Source: Ottelia alismoides (taxonomy: Eukaryota > Streptophyta > Magnoliopsida > Alismatales > Hydrocharitaceae). From it: 64,000 nt of DNA. The DNA is taken from contig JAZKJV010000386.1 in NCBI GenBank assembly GCA_037367405.1, forward strand, positions 745,501-809,500. Reading direction: 5' to 3'. Under the pieces are notes generated by a model. The model searched no databases. It worked only from the letters and a program-made list of their open reading frames with translations, and was not told where the DNA came from. This document shows, in pieces, positions 57,421 to 64,000 of the stretch. The position numbers and the translations under genes were made by a program. Within the stretch, counting starts at the first letter, position 1. Each line of letters starts with the position of its first letter.

Positions 57421-59545
57421 GAGAAGAGTCAAATTAAGACCTCAAAGAGACAATCCCATTTTTCCAATAAACATGACCGTATAAAATACAATATACGATA
57501 ACAACATATATAAAAAAGTCCAGGAAAAAATATTCAGCTCACGTGCAAAGGAAAAGTCTTTGGAATGAAAACCATGGGCGTGGAAGACAAGCAGTTTGTG
57601 ATCTCTTTTTATATTTTTTATCGACTAATAAATCTCTGTCCACTCGATATTATAATGATATAGTCATCATTCATGACTGGACTATCCTGGGTGTCTAGAA
57701 ACTGCCACGTTGTTGAGGGCGTCAACACGAATAAATAAAATTTCATGTTTTCCTTGGGAAGATGCATCTTTTAGACGTGGCTTTGACTTATTTCATGTGT
57801 CATCTTGTACGTCTTAACTTATATCCTCAAGTCCGAGGTGCAGCCCCGAGCTGAATGTTTTCATTGAGGGCCGTTCTTCTGACTCATGATAAAGGTGAGA
57901 TATAAGAGCAGGAGATTGCGATTTCTTTAATAATTAAGGGGAGAGGAGGGTGGGATTCAACTATGTTCCTTTGAGAATGAGTTCACTACTTCTACTACTT
58001 CTGTCACCAGACTATAGGGTGGATTCAGGAGATTACGATCAATTATTCGTATATATCCTTTTATTGTACTCTTTTTAGTGTAGTAGAACAAGTGGTAGTG
58101 GTTACAGAATTACAACCTCCATGGGTTTTGGAATTTTTCAAAGAAACAATAAACGTGGATCTTGCATGTATACCCCTTTCTTTGAAGGCTTATAGGAAGT
58201 TAATTTTGTTGGGATAGATTAACTTAATCTTGAACTTGTATTAAACTTCATGGAATTTAGATGGGGTTGTATTAATTATATTTTTTAAAATGAAAATTGA
58301 GATTTTGAAGCATTCGATTCAAATTTAATCACTGACTTTGTTATTTTGGGATGAATTTAGATATATTATACCTCTATTGTGAACCTGATGACATCCGAAA
58401 TTTTATTAAGAATAATGTAACCTAAAGACTGGATTTTTTTTAAAATTTTAGCTTCTTGGAGTAATTGTGGATGCATTTTTAGGAAAAGCAACTTCTTGAA
58501 GCTATTGACTTGCTCTACATTTGAGGGATTTTGAAGAACTTCAGCTTATTGTTTGGAATGCTTTAAAAAATAAAAACCATCTCTAATGATTTTGTGATGT
58601 TTTTATTTTTATTAATTTATATATTCTGAAAAATAAGGATATATACTTATTTTGTAGTACAACATCCCAAAAAATCAATAATAAATATTACTCTTAATGT
58701 ATAAAATCAAAAAACATTAAACCTTTAAAAATATTATAATCTTATATAAATTCAAATTATTAAAATGTGTTATGGATCATTGTCATTTATTTTTGAAGAA
58801 AAATAGTCACTGAATTTTATTCTCTGTTTTGAGCCAAAATCCAATTTTTAGGGTATTGTTTCCATTTGGAATCTTTGTAAAATATATTCCTTTTTATTTT
58901 TTATTTTTTAGATTGAAAAATAGTAGAAAATATTTAAAATATCTAAAAATCCCAAAAATATGTTATTTATTTTTTATTATATTTTATAATTCCATTCTCC
59001 CCTTTCAAAAGATTTTTTCCTTTTTTAATACTAATTACATTACTGGATGTCTTTCTTTCCCTCCTTTTTTGCAATGTCATTTATGCCCATACCTTCTTAA
59101 AAAATTCACATTTGTGCCCTTCCGTTAAGCTAAAGGTTGGGCATATCTTAAATTACAAAAGACTAGAAATGTGAAATTTGTAAGATTAACAGGGCACAAC
59201 TGATATTACAGAAAAGGGAGTGGCATAATTGAAATTGGAGAAGTTAAGAACATATGTTATAAAAATCCTTAAATTTGAAATTTAAAAATTTGAAATAAAT
59301 TAAAAATTAAAACAGAAATTATGTTATTATTATTATATCCATGTTTTTCTACTATTATAAGTACGATTAAGAACAATAAAAACAAATTGAAACTTACAAT
59401 TTTCTAAAAATATATACATCACTCAAAGATACAAAAACCCCACGACAATAAGTAAATTCCTAGACTTAGTGCAATCACATGATCCACGTACCGAGATATC
59501 TCCTTGAGCTCGACCTAAGTTATGTTATATAGGTAATAAATAATT
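57421..59545. other. Intergenic stretch, nothing coding recognised
   Basis: Mostly AT-rich. The frame at 58829-59128 is low-complexity Phe/Ile/Lys. At 59060-59275 a foldback-like pair ('CATTTATGCCCATACC' and 'GGGAGTGGCATAATTG') resembles 56705-56965. The part 57540-58000 has more balanced composition but no motif or gene that I recognise. Confidence 0.45.
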
Positions 59546-59690
59546 GTGAGATCCCAAGGAATGGTCTGATGGTAGTGCAACGTGCCTACACCTTAAAGGA
59601 TCTGGGTTCAAATCTCAAGGGAGATGCTCTAGATCTTTGAAATTACCGGGTCTACTATTAAAAAAATAAGGGTGAAATAAATTTGTTTAT
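59546..59690 (+). mobile_element. tRNA-derived SINE
   Basis: RNA polymerase III promoter boxes are visible: an A box TGGTCTGATGGT (59562-59573) and a B box GGTTCAAATCT (59605-59615), about 43 bases apart as in tRNA genes. The body continues with 'GGGTCTACTATTAAAAAAATAAGGGTGAAATAAA', a plant SINE-like tail. It does not fold as a full cloverleaf. The ends and target duplication are uncertain. Confidence 0.6.
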
Positions 59691-59729
59691 TAATCAATTG
59701 AGTCGATACTGGAAGTCAATTTTCATGGC

Positions 59730-59945
59730 ATATCAGTTTAGGCCAGTAGGGATGAGCACTGGCAGGGTGCTATAGGGTCCAGGCCCATGCCCATTTAACA
59801 AATCGAACTTTGGGGTCGGACTCAAGCCCATCAAATTTTTTGGGCGGCCTAAGCACAAGCTTGGCCCAGTTTTTATGAGTCGGGCTTTAGTAAGGCTGAC
59901 CCATGTCGACCTTGTAGGCATTTTTCTATCGTTGGGCAACCGAAG
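59730..59945. repeat. GGGC-rich short repeat, possible MITE remnant
   Basis: Words such as 'CAGGCCCATGCCCAT', 'GGGCGGCC', 'GGCCCAG' and 'GTCGGGCTTTAG' recur in both directions, as in common short plant intergenic repeats. The boundaries are not clear. Confidence 0.35.
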
Positions 59946-60109
59946 TTTCTGCTCTTTGTTACCTGGTGAAAAAGAAAATATTGCAAATGCCTTCTTTGCC
60001 TGTTATATTCTCAATCTTGTAAAGCTTAGTAGACTCAAATAATTTAAAAATGAATTAGAAACTAACTGAGTAAATAAAAACTTCAAATATGCAATCAAAC
60101 ACGTCATTA

Positions 60110-61068
60110 TCATGCCAGTAAAAATGGTAGGGAAAGCTCAAAATTTTCCACATGGTTTTTCTCATTTCTATTATGGAACCCAAAGGTATCAAACCCAAAA
60201 GGGATGAAGACATGTTGATTGTCAATACAAGCCTTCTCATATTTAGCAACTTTGGCTGAGGTAGCTTTCTGTGTAGCGTATCCTGTAGTAAAATCACTTT
60301 TTATCAGACCAACTAACGGAGACACTCCAATTAAATCAACACATGCATGTTTTCCTTCAGTCCAACCAAAAATTAAAACATCTGCTGGTTCGAGTGTGGA
60401 TCTCCCCTCGTATGGATTAGACAAAAAATTCACAGATGCTTCTTTCTTTGATGCAACCCCAGCCTTCTTGAGAACATCATAGAGGACATATCTCACAAGA
60501 TCATGTATATATTTAAAACCTGAGAGTTCACGACAATGAACAACATGCTCCCTAAAGGAGTCTAGGTAAGATTTATGGCATACTGAGCATGCCTCATCTG
60601 TTGGGAATAGAGGAATCATAAGGCGATATCTGAGAATAGTACGATACTCAATCGATGACATATGCATTCCAAGACCATCAATAGTAATAGCTAGAAGAAA
60701 ATCTTTAATATGGTCAGATTGCAAGCATCGAAAAATTACCTTTTGTCTAGCTGTCATGTCAAATTCAATCTCAATTTCTTTGGCAATTTTGATAAAAAGG
60801 GAACTCACCAAAGCATTCTGAGCTTTAGGGGGGATGGTATCCTTGTTATTAAAACATGTAGGATCTAAAGATGGGAGTTTGACACGTAGACCCTCCAAGG
60901 CATCTAAAAAATCATAATCAATATCACATACCCCACTGTCTCATAAAATGTGGTTTTGAAGCACCCAAGATTAAGCTCTAGAGGGCACAAAAGCATATGA
61001 AGAAGCCTCAATAGCAGAATGCAGTCCTAAGCCACCGAGCTTGATTGGTAGGGACGCCTAATAACTAG
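60110..61068 (-). pseudogene. C-terminal part of a non-LTR element: RT tail, CCHC finger and putative nuclease domain
   Basis: The open part is 60898-60110 (262 codons). Upstream in the same reading, across two stops, are LPIKLGGLGLHSAIEASSYAF (61060-60998) and SWVLQNHIL.DSG, the usual end of a plant RT-related protein. Inside the open part is CSVCHKSYLDSFREHVVHC (Cys, Cys, His, Cys zinc-binding pattern), then FKYIHDLVRYVLYDVLKKAGV, FLSNPYEGRSTLEPADVLIFGW.EGKHACVDLIGVSPLVGL and KYEKACIDNQHVFIPFGFDTFGF. This block is a repeated plant protein family usually left as hypothetical. D in ADVL and the D in ACVDL with a nearby K could be a PD-(D/E)xK-type nuclease, as in elements with a restriction-like endonuclease; that is inference. 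The N-terminal RT is missing. Confidence 0.6.
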
Positions 61069-61084
61069 GAATTTCTCAGGGTCT

Positions 61085-64000
61085 TGTGATCCACACAAGG
61101 CGGGAACACAGAGGTCGCTGCGGTGACCGCTAAAAACCCCTAATAAATCAACAATTAACCCACACTATAGATATCAAGAAATGACAAGCAAATGTGAATT
61201 TAAAATTTATTTTTAACTCTACATAAATGATGTATAGATGCAAGTACGTAGAGAGTTCGAACACAGGGAGCAAGGCAGGATAGATCAAGCTAAGTGCAAA
61301 ATGTGATGTGATTGTGATGTATTGTCTACACTACGCAAAAGCAAATATTTTTGTGGGTTTTTAATTATATATATACATATTTTTAAATTTTAATTTTTAA
61401 TTTGTATTTTGGTTTTCTTTTTACTGATTTTGTATTTTCTTTTTATATTTTATATATTTTATATTTTCTTTTTCAATAATAGGATATATATATAATATAG
61501 GGAAAAGGGGATAAGATATTTATAAAAATAGACAAAAAATGCTCAAAAATCAGGGGATAAAATGTTTTTAATCTTTTTATGATTTTTTTACTATTTTTGT
61601 GATTTTTGGGTATTTTTCAGAATGTTTTTGGTATTTTTAGAAGTCAAAATAGAGAAAATAGTGAATTAATGTTCTGGCTGAAGGTAAAATAGGAATGAAA
61701 AATATCAAACACCCACAAAATTTTTCCAAACTAATTTTAAAATAAAGAGAATAAAATGGGGAACCTACTAGAACTGAGTTTGCATTTTTTGGAGTTTTCT
61801 ATAATATTTTTAGATTTTTATGAAGTTTTTAGAGGTTTTCTAATTTTTAAGGTTTTTACTTTGAAATTTTTAGTGATTTTAGGACTGACACTAATGGATG
61901 ATAAAACACACAAAATATAATTTTTTTGTATTTTTTCAAAACGTTTTTTACAATTTTTATGGGTTTTCTAATGCAAACAGTACGAAAAGTGCATGTTTTT
62001 TATTTTTAATAAATATAAAAATGCAACAAAAATAAAATGCAAAAATATGGCGTAAAGGTGCAAATTAACAGGAGCCTATGTGAATTTTTTGGTGATTTTT
62101 GGAATTAATATGATGCGTGAAATAAATAAAACAAGCAAGCAAAAATGTATGGCCTGGTAGGGGTATATACGCAAATACACAAACATCCAGGGGCAAACAT
62201 GCAATTTTCCAACAAAAATTATAACTAAATATTTAATTTAAAGGACCAATCACAATTATCCCAACCCAGGAGGGTATGCCTGCAAAATGTCCACCAGGGA
62301 ACGTGATTGGCACGCGCCTGGGAAGGACTTAACTGTAATTTTCCAAATATCCGGGGGCCAACTTGCAAAATTTCCAAAACTTTTACACTATGATTCAAAG
62401 TTCAGGTACTGAAAAGAAATATATAAAAGGTCGGGGGCCACTCTGCAAAAATCCCCGCACCTCACGTGAACAGGTCACGTAAGGTGACGTGGCAGAGGAC
62501 CTACTTGCAAATATTAAAAGCTTAAGGGCCTACCTATAAAGTTTACAAAATATTTTAAACGAAACTTGAAAGTTTAAAGACTAATTACTAATTACAAAAA
62601 GAGCGCGGGTATACTTGCAAAATTCCCACGCTAAGGCGCTGGCGGACGGTTCAGATGCATCCACTTATCCACGTGTCCGCGTCTCCTCGCGCGATGACGC
62701 TTCGAAATGCACGGCTGCGATTAGATGGATCGTCGATGATCGGGCGGCTCAGGTGCGCTTGATCGGACGGCTCCTGCTACGCCTGGGGACCTTGATGATC
62801 CGACGATGGAGGCACGCGCTGGATGAACAGGGAAGAAGGTCCGCCGTAGCGACCTTCCTCCGGTGATTGCGCGCCTCTCTGACGGTCTTACGTGCTCCAA
62901 AATGGTCCACTAGGTTCCTGCGAGGCTTCTCTCTGCGCTTGGGGTCTCAAAATGTGGCAAGAGACATCAAGGCTCCTCTGCGACGTCGGAGAAGGAGGAG
63001 CGGCCCAGGTATCTCCGGCGTGGTCAAAATCGACCCCAGGTGCCCTTTGCGCTCCAAATACCTGCACGAAAAGTCAAAGAGGTCGAGGGCAAAATGCCTC
63101 GACCTCCAGTGGCTCTCAAGAAGTGGGTGGAAGGCGATGTGACTACTCGCCGGAGATGTGCTCCGGCGAGGTGGATTTGATAACGTGGTTCGATCGATGA
63201 GACGCCAAATTAGTAGAGGGTTTTTGATCTAGAAGCTATGGTGAAATGAATGCACGAAAAATAAGGAAAAATAAATACCTCCAGGTCCAGGGGCCCGAGG
63301 TTAAAGGTACCTCGACGGAGGTTGGCCAGAGATAGATGGAACGCCCAGGAACTCGCCGCTCCGCCGCCTCGAAGAAGCCTAAACTGGAGCTGTCACCTCC
63401 AGGGATCCAAAGCAGGTGAAATGGGGACGAAGGACCAGACAAATGGGGTTCAAATTTTCAAAGGAAGGTCGGGTGTTCATTATAAGTGGTTTGACTCGAT
63501 GACAGGGGTGGTCCAAAGACCAAGACGTATCAAGCAGATCTTCGATCCATAGCCCGAGGTTTCACTTGGGCGGACATCCTCGATCATGGAGGATGAAAAG
63601 TCAAGAAGGGCGCGACATGAAATAATGCAAGTAGCCGCCTGGAAAAATCGACAAAACTGGGTCGAAACCAAGGTTCTGACACGGGCTACAGGGCTAGGAC
63701 AGCTAGTTGACCAAGGACAACTTTGATTGTCCCCTGATTGGTCCATGTGGACCAATCAAGAAAAATCCCTGAAAAAAGATTTAAAAATCCATTTAGAAAT
63801 CAATAATGAATTTATTAATTTTAGATTATAAAATAAAAAATATCTATTAATTTGTGTAGTATTTTATTATGATTTTTAATGATTTTTATGAGGTGTATTT
63901 TAACTAGCTAGTTAGCTTTTTACAGTCTATATAGATATATTTCCTATATATTTTATTATTTAATTTTTATTTTATGATTTTAATTTATTTATTTTATTAT
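61085..64000 (-). repeat. LTR-C, Athila-like LTR on the minus strand, runs off the window
   Basis: Its left end on the plus strand reads TGTGATCCACAC, like LTR-D (TGTGATATG). Its interior shares with LTR-A2 the 'GGAGGTGACAGCT' and 'CGTCGAGGTACC' words (63318-63395, reversed) and the paired palindromes. No primer-binding site follows its end, so it is a 3' or solo LTR, and the neighbouring sequence is the LINE fragment. GC-rich 62600-63200 gives frames on the plus strand that I do not take as genes. 61350-62100 and 63780-64000 are AT-rich. Confidence 0.65.
63705..63758. promoter_or_regulatory. Paired palindromes in LTR-C
   Basis: TGATTGGTCCATGTGGACCAATCA-type palindrome at 63735-63758 (one central mismatch), and AGTTGACCAAGGACAACT at 63705-63722 (one mismatched pair). 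Order and 12-base spacing match LTR-A2 3298-3356 when read on the minus strand. Confidence 0.6.

Noticed and set aside
59562..59640. Functional tRNA gene
   Set aside because: A and B boxes are present, but the arms do not form a cloverleaf and a SINE-like body follows.
62615..63200. Plus-strand frames in the GC-rich end of the window
   Set aside because: They are antisense to LTR-C, are arginine-rich and lack any motif.

Overview
The window is nuclear DNA of a flowering plant. I cannot name the species. The evidence is one intron-rich chloroplast-targeted gene embedded in nested Ty3/gypsy, Ty1/copia, LINE, SINE and MITE sequence, plus a 100-base run of N (3864-3963) typical of a scaffold gap. 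There is no bacterial operon structure, CRISPR array, rRNA gene or functional tRNA gene.

Layout. 1-15804: plus-strand Athila-lineage Ty3/gypsy material. It starts with the tail of an upstream internal region, then an LTR (LTR-A) interrupted by a second LTR start (LTR-A2), the gap, a leader, heavily mutated gag, protease, reverse transcriptase (RT), RNase H and integrase, and LTR-B. 15805-22104: leader, decayed primer-binding site and 5' LTR (LTR-D) of an Athila-like element on the minus strand, carrying a MITE. 22892-25556: minus-strand remnant of a chromodomain-type Ty3/gypsy element with its 3' LTR. 25560-26830: minus-strand SIRE-like copia remnant. 27240-30340: plus-strand L1-type LINE remnant. 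31098-36856: a complete, very young Tnt1/Tork-type copia element with 853-bp LTRs, 5-bp target duplication, primer site, polypurine tract and an unbroken 1325-codon gag-pol ORF. 37664-41606 (minus): the one clear host gene, an eight-exon CBS-domain protein of the chloroplast CBSX1/CBSX2 type; the exons join without a break into 214 codons plus stop. 42122-44550: a hairpin MITE-like element, a purine-rich minisatellite and unassigned DNA. 44560-56550: an L1-type LINE (minus) split by a 10.5-kb degenerate copia element (45427-55901) with about 2.53-kb LTRs and a CTACA target duplication. 56705-61068: foldback-like repeats, a tRNA-derived SINE and the C-terminal part of another non-LTR element with a zinc-finger and putative nuclease-like domain. 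61085-64000: a minus-strand Athila-type LTR (LTR-C) running off the window.

How it fits together. Most of the window records successive insertions of different ages: a few-mutation-old copia element just downstream of the CBSX gene, middle-aged copia inside LINE, and old, frameshifted Athila elements. The only gene expected to serve the plant is the CBSX gene, which has a consensus TATA box about 85 bases upstream of its start codon. I found no wholly new gene system. The most unusual signals are conserved regulatory palindromes (G-box and paired TTGACC) kept in otherwise diverged Athila LTRs, and two small families of hairpin repeats.
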